Below the pieces are notes generated by a model. The model saw nothing but the letters and a program-made list of their open reading frames with translations. It searched no databases and was not told where the DNA came from. From Gammaproteobacteria bacterium (lineage in GTDB: Bacteria > Pseudomonadota > Gammaproteobacteria > Eutrophobiales > Eutrophobiaceae): a stretch of 64,000 nt of DNA. How positions within the stretch are numbered: the stretch's first letter is position 1; each line of letters opens with the position of its first letter. The position numbers and the translations under genes are program-made. The stretch is taken from assembly GCA_004297165.1 (NCBI GenBank), contig SCUJ01000006.1, forward strand, positions 1,712,045-1,776,044, written 5' to 3'. Positions 1-7,254 of this stretch are shown piece by piece.

Positions 1-190
1 TCCGGTGGATGCCATCCTTGGCGCCGCCAAACAGGTCCATGCCGTGTTGCCGGGACTTTGCACCGGCTGTGGTCTCTGCCTTCCGCCCTGTCCGGTGGAT
101 TGCATCAGTCTCGCCGCATCTCCGCGAATCAACCGGCACTTCGGCTGGACCAAACCGGGGCGTCTGCGATCGCCGCGCCCATCCGCATGA
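1..190 (+). CDS. rnfB: RnfB, C-terminal fragment (ion-translocating oxidoreductase subunit B)
   Basis: The 3' end of the iron-sulfur subunit of the Rnf complex, which carries electrons between ferredoxin and NADH at the inner membrane. The window opens on the last base of a cysteine codon followed by PVDAI, the end of one 4Fe-4S motif. A second motif, CTGCGLCLPPCP, follows about 20 codons later, as in RnfB. The gene stops at TGA 188-190 and overlaps the rnfC start by four bases (ATGA), which indicates translational coupling. Only about 62 codons are visible, so the membrane anchor and the start are outside the window. The identification rests on this motif and on the downstream rnfC-D-G order. 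Confidence 0.9.
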   Translation, partial: PVDAILGAAKQVHAVLPGLCTGCGLCLPPCPVDCISLAASPRINRHFGWTKPGRLRSPRPSA

Positions 191-1704
191 ACCGCGTCCT
201 GCACGATTTCCCCGGCGGCCTGAAGCTGCCGACCGGCAAGGAACTCTCCGACCGGCTACCCTCGCTGTTGCATCCGCTGCCCGAGCGTCTCTATCTCCCT
301 CTGCATCAGCATGTCGGCCATCCCGCCATGCCCTGCGTCAGGGTGGGAGACAAGGTCCGCAAGGGACAGCTCATTGCCGGGGCCCGTGAATATGTCAGCG
401 TTCCGGTCCACGCCAGCACCTCGGGCCGAATACTCACTATCGGCGATTATCCGGTCCCGCATCCCGCGGAGTTCAAGGCCCCCTGCATCGTGATTGAAGC
501 GGACGGACTCGATGAGTGGCACGACATCGAACCGTCGCCCGATTACGCGGCGACCGATCCCGCCGATCTGCAAAGGGTGATACACCACTGCGGGATCGTG
601 GGTCTGGGCGGGGCCGGCTTTCCGACCCATGTAAAACTGGGGGAAGGGTTCGAGAACGCCGTGGAGCTTCTCATCATCAATGGGGTGGAATGCGAGCCCT
701 ACATCACCTGCGACGACCGCCTGATCCAGGAAAAGGCCGACTACATCATCGCCGGCGCGCGCATGATCGCGCACGCCGTCCAGGCCAGACAGTGCGTCAT
801 CGCCATCGAGGACGATATGCCCGAGGCGCGGCAGGCCCTCGTCACGGCGCTGGACGGGGACGACATCGAACTGGTCGCGGTCCCCACGCGCTATCCCGCG
901 GGCGGCGAGAAACAACTCATACGCACGCTCACCGGCCGCGACGTGCCTGTCGGCGGTCTGCCCATCGACATCGGCATCGTCATACAAAATGTCGCCACCG
1001 CCGCCGCCGTCTATCGCGCGGTGACCCGCGGAGAGCCGCTCATCTCCCGCTATGTCACCATCACCGGTGCGATAGAGAATCCACGCAACCTCCAGGTCCT
1101 GCTGGGGACGCCGGTGCGGGATTGCGTGGAAAAATGCGGGCACAGGAGTTTCAGCGAGAGCCGGATTATCCTCGGCGGGCCCATGATGGGGATGCAGGTC
1201 AATCATCCCTACATCCCGATCGTCAAGACCACCAATTGCGTCCTCATCCAGCAGCGGGAATCGCTGCCGCCAGAACTGCCTTGCATCAAATGCGGTCGCT
1301 GCAGCGAGGTCTGTCCGGCCGGCCTGATGCCGCAGCGGCTCTATCACGCGGCGCTCAGGGACGATTTCGGTCAGGCGGTCGATCGCCACCTCTTCGAGTG
1401 CATCGAATGCGGGCTGTGCGCCTACGTCTGCCCCAGCCGCATCCCCCTCGTGCGCTATTTCCGTTATGCCAAGACGCAGATCAACAATAAGGAGCGACAG
1501 TTGCAGACCGCGCAAGACCTGCGCGAGCGCTTCCTGGCCAAACAACAGCGCGACCGGCAAGACGCGCGGTCATCCCCGTCGGCCCCGGAGGCGGCACAGG
1601 ATGACAAACGCGCCTATCTCAAAGAGGCGATAAGCCGCTCCCGATCCCGGCGCGAACGGATCCGTCACCAGCACGACCCCGACGAGAAACCGGGCGATGA
1701 CTGA
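187..1704 (+). CDS. rnfC: RnfC, electron transport complex subunit C
   Basis: NADH-binding, FMN- and Fe-S-containing peripheral subunit of Rnf (505 aa). The start at ATG 187 fits because it overlaps the rnfB stop and begins MNRVLHDFPGG, a normal RnfC N-terminus. A glycine-rich stretch (GLGGAGFPTHVKL, about residues 139-151) matches the nucleotide/FMN-binding SLBB-type region. Two 4Fe-4S motifs, CIKCGRCSEVCP near residue 366 and CIECGLCAYVCP near 405, carry electrons. The C-terminal 70 residues are charged and variable, a short version of the long tail seen in enterobacterial RnfC. It overlaps rnfD by 8 bases. Certain as a family assignment; physiological direction (Na+ or H+, oxidation or reduction of ferredoxin) cannot be read from sequence. 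Confidence 0.97.
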   Translation: MNRVLHDFPGGLKLPTGKELSDRLPSLLHPLPERLYLPLHQHVGHPAMPCVRVGDKVRKGQLIAGAREYVSVPVHASTSGRILTIGDYPVPHPAEFKAPCIVIEADGLDEWHDIEPSPDYAATDPADLQRVIHHCGIVGLGGAGFPTHVKLGEGFENAVELLIINGVECEPYITCDDRLIQEKADYIIAGARMIAHAVQARQCVIAIEDDMPEARQALVTALDGDDIELVAVPTRYPAGGEKQLIRTLTGRDVPVGGLPIDIGIVIQNVATAAAVYRAVTRGEPLISRYVTITGAIENPRNLQVLLGTPVRDCVEKCGHRSFSESRIILGGPMMGMQVNHPYIPIVKTTNCVLIQQRESLPPELPCIKCGRCSEVCPAGLMPQRLYHAALRDDFGQAVDRHLFECIECGLCAYVCPSRIPLVRYFRYAKTQINNKERQLQTAQDLRERFLAKQQRDRQDARSSPSAPEAAQDDKRAYLKEAISRSRSRRERIRHQHDPDEKPGDD

Positions 1705-2707
1705 GGCGCCGGCATTCAGTCCGCCCTACCTGCATGCCGGCGCCAATGTGCCGGCCATCATGCGTGAGGTGGCGTTGGCGCTCGTCCCCGGAGTCATTGT
1801 TTATTTCTTCTGCTTCGGTTGGGGAGTCGTCCTCCAATGCCTGCTCTGCATGAGTTATGCCCTCGCGGTTGAAGCGCTGCTCCTGCGTCTGTTGGGAAAG
1901 GATGTCCGGTTGTTTCTCGGCGACGGCAGCGCGGCAGTCACCGGCCTCTTGTTCGCGCTTTGCATCTCGCCGTTCACGCCCTGGTGGACCTCGCTCTTCG
2001 GGATCGCCTTCGCCCTGGTCTGCGGCAAACACCTCTACGGTGGCCTCGGGCGCAACCCCTTCAATCCGGCGATGGTGGGTTATGTCTTCGTCCTGTTGAG
2101 CTACCCGGCTGAAACCAACCGCTGGCCTGGCCCGGAGATCCCCAATCTCGCCGAATATATTTCGATCATCCTGCGCGGGGAGGGATCGGCCATCGATGCC
2201 TTCAGCGGCGCGAGCGCCCTCAATGAAATGAAATCCCGCCTGGGAGACATGCAGATAGTCTCCGAGATCCTGACTGCGCCCGGCTTCGGCCATCTGGCAG
2301 GGCGAGTTACTGAGTGGATCAACCTGGCCTTTGCGGCGGGCGGCATCTATCTCATCCTTCGCGGCGTCATTCGCTGGCATATCCCGGCGGCTGTGCTTGC
2401 CGGGATGTTCATCAGCAGCGCCTTCCTCGCGACACTGGACAGCGAACTCCATGCCTCCCCGGGCTTTCATCTCCTTGCCGGAGGGACCATGCTCGGGTCC
2501 TTTTTCATCGCGACCGATCCGGTCACCAGCCCCGAAACCAAAAACGGCTGTCTGCTCTACGGTTTCCTGATCGGTCTGTTGGCCCTGCTTATCAGAAGGT
2601 ACGGGGCCTATCCGGACGGCATCGCCTTCGCGGTCCTGATCGCCAATGCCGCCGCGCCGCTCCTCACCCGGCTCACCCTGCCCCGTCTTCCTGGCGAGGT
2701 TCGATGA
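1697..2707 (+). CDS. rnfD: RnfD, membrane subunit of Rnf complex, with SGAS at the flavinylation site
   Basis: Integral membrane subunit of the Rnf complex (336 aa), homologous to NqrB, with about nine hydrophobic segments. It probably forms part of the ion path and carries covalent FMN. In known RnfD proteins FMN is attached to Thr in a (S/T)GAT motif. Here the matching site, residues 169-173, reads DAFSGAS, with Ser173 in place of Thr. The rest of the protein is normal, including the GSFFIATDPVTSP segment near residues 270-282. The start at 1697 overlaps rnfC by 8 bases and the stop overlaps rnfG by four. Assignment is firm; whether Ser173 is flavinylated is unknown. Confidence 0.96.
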   Translation: MTEAPAFSPPYLHAGANVPAIMREVALALVPGVIVYFFCFGWGVVLQCLLCMSYALAVEALLLRLLGKDVRLFLGDGSAAVTGLLFALCISPFTPWWTSLFGIAFALVCGKHLYGGLGRNPFNPAMVGYVFVLLSYPAETNRWPGPEIPNLAEYISIILRGEGSAIDAFSGASALNEMKSRLGDMQIVSEILTAPGFGHLAGRVTEWINLAFAAGGIYLILRGVIRWHIPAAVLAGMFISSAFLATLDSELHASPGFHLLAGGTMLGSFFIATDPVTSPETKNGCLLYGFLIGLLALLIRRYGAYPDGIAFAVLIANAAAPLLTRLTLPRLPGEVR

Positions 2708-3321
2708 AACTCGGGAAGATCGATCTGCCGGACCTCGCCTCCACCGTGACCGTAATCGGTATCGCAACGGCGTGCCTGTTGTTCGCCCGGACGGCGTACG
2801 ATTCCAACCGCCCGCTCATCGAGGAGCAGGCGCGGCGGCGCAACCTGGCCGAGATCGAGGCCGTCCTGCCGCTCCCGCATGACAATGACCTGCTCGCGGA
2901 TCGAATCGCGGTCAGAGGATCTGGCGAACTCGATGGTCACGATCTCCTTATCTATCGGGGAAGGTTGCGGGGACAGGCGGTCGGTCTCGTGATGGGACCG
3001 GTGTATGCCGCCGGCTATAGCGGTCCGATCGAACTCATGGTCGGCATCGATGCCGCTGGGCGATTAACCGGCGTGCGCATCCGCAATCACCGCGAGACGC
3101 CGGACCTCGGCGGCACGGCCCACCAGGAAAAATCCGGCTGGTTGCTGGATTTTGCCGGGCGATCGCTGAATAATACGCCGGCCTCGGGCTGGTCGGTCCG
3201 CTCCGAAGGCGGCGATTTCGATCAACTGAGCGGCGCGACCATCACCGCACGAGGCATCATCCGGGCGGTCAGACACTGCCTCGATTATTACGCCAGCAAC
3301 CGCGATACCCTTTACTTATAG
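2704..3321 (+). CDS. rnfG: RnfG, electron transport complex subunit G
   Basis: Periplasm-facing subunit with one N-terminal membrane helix (residues about 10-30) and an FMN-binding domain (205 aa). The flavinylation motif LSGATITARG is intact, with Thr179 as the expected FMN attachment residue. ATG 2704 was chosen because ATGA overlaps the rnfD stop; longer in-frame readings run back through rnfD and have no RnfG character. The next gene is yhbY, only 3 bp downstream, rather than rnfE, which normally follows rnfG in rnfABCDGE operons. rnfE must lie elsewhere or upstream of the window if the complex is functional. Confidence 0.95.
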   Translation: MKLGKIDLPDLASTVTVIGIATACLLFARTAYDSNRPLIEEQARRRNLAEIEAVLPLPHDNDLLADRIAVRGSGELDGHDLLIYRGRLRGQAVGLVMGPVYAAGYSGPIELMVGIDAAGRLTGVRIRNHRETPDLGGTAHQEKSGWLLDFAGRSLNNTPASGWSVRSEGGDFDQLSGATITARGIIRAVRHCLDYYASNRDTLYL

Positions 3322-3324
3322 ACC

Positions 3325-3618
3325 ATGACGCTCAACAATCCGCAGAAGAAATTCCTCCGCGCCCGCGGCCACAAACTCAATCCGGTCGTCTGGATCGGCC
3401 AGCAGGGACTCACGGACAACGTGCTGGCCGAAATCGAGCAGGCGCTCTCGCATCATGAACTGGTGAAGGTCAAGATCCGGGTGGGGGACAGAGAGTTAAG
3501 GGATCAGATCGTCGCGCAGGTCGCGGAACGACTCGCGGCCGAGACCGTGCAACAGACGGGCAACATGGCCATCTACTGGCGGCGAAACCCGGAACAACCC
3601 AAAATCACCCTGCCCTGA
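3325..3618 (+). CDS. yhbY: YhbY, CRM-domain RNA-binding ribosome assembly factor
   Basis: A 97-residue protein made almost entirely of one CRM (CRS1-YhbY) domain, the usual length of the family. Its N-terminus LNNPQKKFLRARGH and the segment HKLNPVVWIGQQGLT carry the conserved basic and GxxG-like loop region (here IGQQG) of the fold. YhbY associates with pre-50S ribosomal particles in E. coli. It starts 3 bp after rnfG and probably shares its transcript, an unusual partner since yhbY is normally near greA, ftsH or rlmE. It converges with the DUF3106 gene, whose stop lies 4 bp beyond. Family call firm; the link to Rnf is only positional. Confidence 0.95.
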   Translation: MTLNNPQKKFLRARGHKLNPVVWIGQQGLTDNVLAEIEQALSHHELVKVKIRVGDRELRDQIVAQVAERLAAETVQQTGNMAIYWRRNPEQPKITLP

Positions 3619-3622
3619 GGAT

Positions 3623-4105
3623 TTATCGCCCAGGCGGTGGATTACCCCGCCTCTGCCCCAAGCCCTGCCGGATCGCACGGCGCTGATCCGGAGTGAGTTG
3701 ACGGAAGTTGTCGCGCAGTTCCTGCCGCCGCTCCGGCGGAAGACTGTTGAACCAGCGCCGACGGTCGCGCAGGCGCTGTTGATCCGACGGGGGCAGTGCC
3801 CGGAAACGCTCGAAGCGCTGGCGGAGCAGCCGGCGCTCCGCCGGACTGCGCTGCGACCAGTCGCGAAACCGCCGCTGCATCGCGCGCCGCTCGCTCCGAT
3901 CCAGGGATCGCCACTTTTCGGCCCCGCGCACCAGGTTCTGCTGCCGCTCGGGGCTCAATTCATCCCAGTTTGCCTCCATCCCCCGCAGTAATTGCCGGGT
4001 CTCCTCATTCAGGGAATTCCAGTCGATGGCCTCCTCGCCGCGGCCATCAGGCGCGGCGAGCAACAAAACCGCCAGGAATATCGAATTAATCAGGACGTTC
4101 TTCAT
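3623..4105 (-). CDS. Exported Arg-rich DUF3106-type protein
   Basis: A 160-residue protein with a signal peptide (MKNVLINSIFLAVLLLAAP, cleavage likely after GRGEE or nearby) followed by a highly charged helical repeat: short units of the form P-x-x-R/Q-R-x-x-L/M with W or F about every 13-15 residues (for example LPPSDQQRLRDRRRWFNSLPPERRQELRDN). This is the pattern of DUF3106 proteins, which often sit next to an ECF-like sigma factor and a DUF3619 protein. The start at 4105 replaces an upstream alternative because the signal peptide begins there. It overlaps the preceding gene by 20 bases. Function unknown; by position it may be an envelope effector or sensor of the sigma operon. Confidence 0.85.
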   Translation of the reverse strand: MKNVLINSIFLAVLLLAAPDGRGEEAIDWNSLNEETRQLLRGMEANWDELSPERQQNLVRGAEKWRSLDRSERRAMQRRFRDWSQRSPAERRLLRQRFERFRALPPSDQQRLRDRRRWFNSLPPERRQELRDNFRQLTPDQRRAIRQGLGQRRGNPPPGR

Positions 4106-4307
4106 CTTCCTGCTCCGATTGCCGTAATCTGTCCAGTCTCGTGTACTCGCTCGCCTCCATCTCCTCCGGCCCGATCCATTCGCCCTCGCCGGTCTGCCAC
4201 TCACCGAGGAATTCGAGGAATTCCACGCTGGGCTCTTCCGCCTGGTCCTGTCCTGACGCCGCCGGGGCGAACAGCAGCGGTAAGATCAGCAGCAACCGTT
4301 CAGGCAT
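4086..4307 (-). CDS. Small exported acidic protein in sigma-factor operon
   Basis: A 73-residue protein of unknown function. MPERLLLILPLLFAPAASG looks like a cleavable signal peptide. The mature part is about 53 residues, very acidic, with a tryptophan-bearing core (FLEFLGEWQTGEGEWIGPEE). The gene overlaps its neighbours on both sides (8 bases with the DUF3619-like gene, 20 with the DUF3106 gene), strong evidence that it is real and translated from the same message. Start chosen at ATG 4307 because the hydrophobic leader begins there. I recall similar short exported proteins between DUF3619 and DUF3106 genes in other Gammaproteobacteria, but cannot check this here. Confidence 0.8.
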   Translation of the reverse strand: MPERLLLILPLLFAPAASGQDQAEEPSVEFLEFLGEWQTGEGEWIGPEEMEASEYTRLDRLRQSEQEDEERPD

Positions 4308-4638
4308 TCGATTCCAGCCACTCATAAAATTCCAGGTCCTCATAGAGATCCATCTCATCCTGGGAATAAAGGATCAGATCGATATCCTCGACCGCGTTAT
4401 CCTCCAGCGCCGGTTGTCCGGGAAGAAAGGTTAGAATGAGGGCGACGAGCCCGGCGGTGACCGCGAAGCCGACCGGGATCAGGAATCGCGGCGTATGTTT
4501 ACGCCTGCCTTCGGCGAGGGCGCGCGCGCGGATGCGGCGCAGTTCGAACCGGGTCTCAGTGTCGATCTCAGCCACGGACCGATCGAGCTCGGTCCGGATC
4601 GAATCCAGGAGTTCGCTGTTGTCGTGCGCGTCTGTCAT
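4300..4638 (-). CDS. DUF3619-like single-pass membrane protein, possible anti-sigma factor
   Basis: A 112-residue protein: a charged cytoplasmic N-terminus rich in Arg and Glu (about residues 1-48), one membrane helix (FLIPVGFAVTAGLVALILTF, about 51-70) and an acidic C-terminal tail ending DLEFYEWLESNA. This architecture and its place directly after the sigma gene match DUF3619 proteins and suggest, by analogy only, an anti-sigma role. It has no zinc-binding HxxxCxxC motif of classical ZAS anti-sigma factors. ATG 4638 overlaps the sigma-factor stop (ATGA), so the two are translationally coupled. Confidence 0.8.
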   Translation of the reverse strand: MTDAHDNSELLDSIRTELDRSVAEIDTETRFELRRIRARALAEGRRKHTPRFLIPVGFAVTAGLVALILTFLPGQPALEDNAVEDIDLILYSQDEMDLYEDLEFYEWLESNA

Positions 4639-5183
4639 TGCCAATGATCTCCCAGCCATTCCCGCAACTGATGCACCGCGCGGGAGTAATGGGTCTTCAC
4701 GCTGCCCTCCGAACAGGACATGGCCCGGGCGGTGTCCCGGACATCGAGTCCCTCCCAGCATCTGAGCAGAAAAACCTGCCGCTGCCGCAGGGATAATTGC
4801 GCCAGCGCCTCTTCCAGTCTGGCGATCCGCCGATCCGACTGCAACTGCGCATCAGGCCGCGCGGATTCTCCATCGGGGAATTCCGGTACCGCCGCCGCAG
4901 GCTCGGATTCATCGGCTTCCCGGTCGCGACCGAACCAGACCAGAAAGCGATTGCGGATCCGCTGGCGCCGATGCCAGTCGTTGATCCGGCTCTGGAGTAT
5001 GGCCCTGAACAATGCCCCCCATTCCGCGGCAGGGCGATCGGCATATTTCTCGACCAGTTTGAACATGGCATCCTGGACGATATCCAGTGCGTCGTCCCGG
5101 CTGCCCGTGGCCAGCCGCGCGAGTCGAAAGGCACGCTGCTCGATGCCGGCCAGAAATTCATCCAGCGCTTTGCCGTGTTCCAG
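4635..5183 (-). CDS. ECF-like RNA polymerase sigma factor, apparent CTG start
   Basis: Sigma-70-family factor of the small group often annotated with DUF3619/DUF3106 neighbours. Region 2 (AFRLARLATGSRDDALDIVQDAMFKLVEKY) and region 4 (LSLRQRQVFLLRCWEGLDVRDTARAMSCSEGSVKTHYSRAV, a helix-turn-helix) are both complete. The first in-frame ATG (5066) would cut off half of region 2. The frame is open upstream to TGA 5226-5228 but contains no ATG, GTG or TTG. CTG at 5183 lies six bases after a GAGGGG Shine-Dalgarno match and gives the N-terminus xEHGKALDEFLAGIEQRAF, the expected length. I therefore call 182 aa from CTG. A sequencing indel near 5190 is the main alternative. The stop overlaps the next gene by four bases. 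Confidence 0.85.
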   Translation of the reverse strand: MEHGKALDEFLAGIEQRAFRLARLATGSRDDALDIVQDAMFKLVEKYADRPAAEWGALFRAILQSRINDWHRRQRIRNRFLVWFGRDREADESEPAAAVPEFPDGESARPDAQLQSDRRIARLEEALAQLSLRQRQVFLLRCWEGLDVRDTARAMSCSEGSVKTHYSRAVHQLREWLGDHWQ

Positions 5184-5250
5184 CTTACACCCCTCATTGC
5201 AGTTTGCCTGCCCGATGAATTCATATCATAGCCTGTCGGGATGAGCCGGT

Positions 5251-5289
5251 CATGCCAGGGCGGGCGATCCGCCATCCCGCCCCGGCATG
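5251..5289 (-). terminator. Strong GC-rich hairpin between coiled-coil gene and sigma gene
   Basis: CATGCCAGGGCGGG at 5251-5264 pairs with CCCGCCCCGGCATG at 5276-5289, a 14-bp stem with a single A-C mismatch and an 11-base loop. There is no T-run on either side, so it is not a canonical intrinsic terminator. It could act as an attenuator, an mRNA 3'-end stabiliser or a processing site separating the two minus-strand genes. Confidence 0.5.
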
Positions 5290-5305
5290 GCCTGATCCTT
5301 ACGCT

Positions 5306-5845
5306 CTAGCGCCCCGGACGGCCGGGACCACGGCCTGGACGGCCCTGGCGCCGCTGCTGCAGGCGATCGGCGAGATCCGGATGCTCGGACAGGAATTGTT
5401 CCCGTTCGGCGCGTCGCTCTTCGATCCGGGCGGCGATCTCCGGATTGTTCGCCAGGAAGGCATCCCGTTCTGCCTTGCGCTCCGCCATGCGGGCCTCGCG
5501 TTCGGCCTTGCGTTTCTCGATCTGCTCCTTGATCTCGGGATTATCCGCGAGATACTGCTCGCGCAGCGCCTTCAGTTCCTCGCGCTGCGCCTCCCGCTCA
5601 GTCTTGATCTCCTCCAGGCGTTTGGCGACCTCGGGATGTTCGGCCAGATATTTCTCGCGTTCCTCGCGCCGCATCTCGATCTGCGCGGCGAGGTCATCCT
5701 GGCGATCCAGGAAGCGTTGCTGGCGCGCCTCGCGATCCGGCGCCGCCCCTTCCTTGGCCTGATCCTGGGCCGCCAGGGGGGAGGCGAAACCAATGCCCAG
5801 GATCAGGGGTAAAACGCGAATGGAATTTCTCAGTGTTGCTTTCAT
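5306..5845 (-). CDS. Exported coiled-coil repeat protein
   Basis: A 179-residue protein with a signal peptide (RVLPLILGIGFASPLAAQ, cleavage likely after LAAQ) and an Arg/Glu-rich helical body built of repeats. Two 32-residue units beginning EKYLAEHPEV and EQYLADNPEI are followed by shorter ones beginning DAFLANNPEI and EQFLSEHPDL; each has an aromatic-Leu-x-x-N/H-Pro-Glu cap and then a long charged helix. The C-terminus is a Gly/Arg/Pro tail (GRPGRGPGRPGR). ATG 5845 has a GGAGTG ribosome site and starts the signal peptide. No named family recognised; it resembles periplasmic helical proteins such as Spy/CpxP-like or DUF3106 relatives only in composition. It lies 122 bp upstream of the sigma operon. 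Confidence 0.8.
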   Translation of the reverse strand: MKATLRNSIRVLPLILGIGFASPLAAQDQAKEGAAPDREARQQRFLDRQDDLAAQIEMRREEREKYLAEHPEVAKRLEEIKTEREAQREELKALREQYLADNPEIKEQIEKRKAEREARMAERKAERDAFLANNPEIAARIEERRAEREQFLSEHPDLADRLQQRRQGRPGRGPGRPGR

Positions 5846-6022
5846 AATCAGTTCACTCCGGTTTGGGTTAGTCGTCTGGGTGATCCAACGCCCGAATCCG
5901 GATCCGGTTGACGCGCAGTCGCGATTTTCAATCGCGCGGGAATTTTCACACCACAGGCACAATAACGAGCGATGACCGGAGTGGTTGACAGGCCGGATTA
6001 ACGATAAAACTGATTACGTTCC

Positions 6023-7234
6023 CTAATCCCGCTCTCTTTCGATTATCACGGCAATCCCCTGGCCGATGCCGATGCACAGCGAGACCAGGGCATAGCGCCC
6101 GCCGATCCGTTCCAGTTGGCGCAACGCGGTGAGTATCACCCGGATCCCGGAGGCCCCGAGCGGATGCCCGATGGCGATCGCGCCGCCGTTGGGATTCACC
6201 CTCGGATCGTCATAGGCGAGATTGAGCAGCTTGAGGCAGCCGAGTACCTGGGAGGCAAAGGCCTCGTTGATCTCGATGACATCCATGTCCTTGAGTGACA
6301 ACCCGGCGCGTTGCAGGACCTTCTGCGAGGCCGAGACCGGACCGAGTCCCATGATGCGCGGCGCCACGCCTGCGACGGCCCCGGAGAGGATCCGGGCGCG
6401 GGCCTTGAGACCCAGTTTGCCGCCCAGCTCGCGGCTGCCGATCAACAGGGCGCCGGCCCCGTCGTTGATCCCCGAGGCATTGCCCGCGGTGACCACGCCG
6501 CCTTCCTTGAGAGGCGAGAGTTTCGCGAGTTGTTCCAGTGTGGTCTCGGGACGGGGATGTTCATCCTCCCGCACAACGATGGGCGGGTCCTTGCGCCGCG
6601 CCGCGGGAACCTCTACGGGCAGGATCTCATCCTGAAAGAAACCCCCGGCCCGCGCCTTCGCATAGCGCTGCTGCGAGGCATAGGCATAGGCATCGCTGTC
6701 CGCGCGGCTGATGCCATGCTCCAGGGCCACGTTATCCGCTGTGTCGGACATGGAATCGTCGCCGAACTTTTTCAGGAAACGCGGGTTGGGAAAACGCCAG
6801 CCGATGGTCGAATCGAACATGGGCTGCGCGCGCGAGTAGGCGGATTCCGCCTTCGCCAGCACCCAGGGTGAACGGCTCATGCTCTCGACGCCGCCAGCGA
6901 TGAAGAGTTGCCCCTGTCCGCATTGCACGGCCCGCGCCACATCGAGCGCCGCGGCCATGCCGCTCCCGCAGAGACGGTTGACGGTGGCGCCCGCGACCGT
7001 GGACGGCAGGCCGGCCAGCAGGGCCGCGGTGCGCGCGACGTTGCGCGCGTCCTCGCCCGCCTGATTGGTGTCGCCGGCAATGACATCTTCCACCAGACTG
7101 CCATCGAAGCTGTTACGCTCCACCATGGCGCGGATCGCCGCGGCGAGCAGTTCGTCGGGCCGCACCGGGGCCAGCGCCCCCGCATGCCGGCCGAAGGCGG
7201 TGCGTATGCCGTCAAAGATAATTGCATCAGTCAT
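6023..7234 (-). CDS. Acetyl-CoA acyltransferase (thiolase), PcaF/PaaJ-like
   Basis: Degradative thiolase (403 aa) that cleaves a 3-oxoacyl-CoA with CoA, releasing acetyl-CoA. The nucleophile Cys89 lies in NRLCGSGMAA. The His of NPNGGAIAIGHPLGASG and the C-terminal SLCIGIGQG (second catalytic Cys region) are all present. Overall form is closest to 3-oxoadipyl-CoA/beta-ketoacyl thiolases (PcaF, PaaJ, FadA-like); the exact substrate is not resolved. ATG 7234 was preferred over an upstream ATG eight codons earlier because MTDAIIFDG is the family's normal beginning. It follows the dehydrogenase gene by 20 bp and surely shares its transcript. Confidence 0.9.
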   Translation of the reverse strand: MTDAIIFDGIRTAFGRHAGALAPVRPDELLAAAIRAMVERNSFDGSLVEDVIAGDTNQAGEDARNVARTAALLAGLPSTVAGATVNRLCGSGMAAALDVARAVQCGQGQLFIAGGVESMSRSPWVLAKAESAYSRAQPMFDSTIGWRFPNPRFLKKFGDDSMSDTADNVALEHGISRADSDAYAYASQQRYAKARAGGFFQDEILPVEVPAARRKDPPIVVREDEHPRPETTLEQLAKLSPLKEGGVVTAGNASGINDGAGALLIGSRELGGKLGLKARARILSGAVAGVAPRIMGLGPVSASQKVLQRAGLSLKDMDVIEINEAFASQVLGCLKLLNLAYDDPRVNPNGGAIAIGHPLGASGIRVILTALRQLERIGGRYALVSLCIGIGQGIAVIIERERD

Positions 7235-7254
7235 CGGAATATCTCCAGTAATTA

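Noticed and set aside
256-1560. Long open frame on the minus strand opposite rnfC (434 codons)
   Set aside because: It lies wholly antisense to rnfC, has no recognisable domain or signal, and is of the Ala/Arg/Asp-rich kind expected from GC-rich codon shadow.
4697-5275. Alternative frame over the sigma gene with an ATG start
   Set aside because: Its translation has no sigma regions; the other frame contains complete regions 2 and 4. The ATG there cannot serve as the sigma start without a frameshift.
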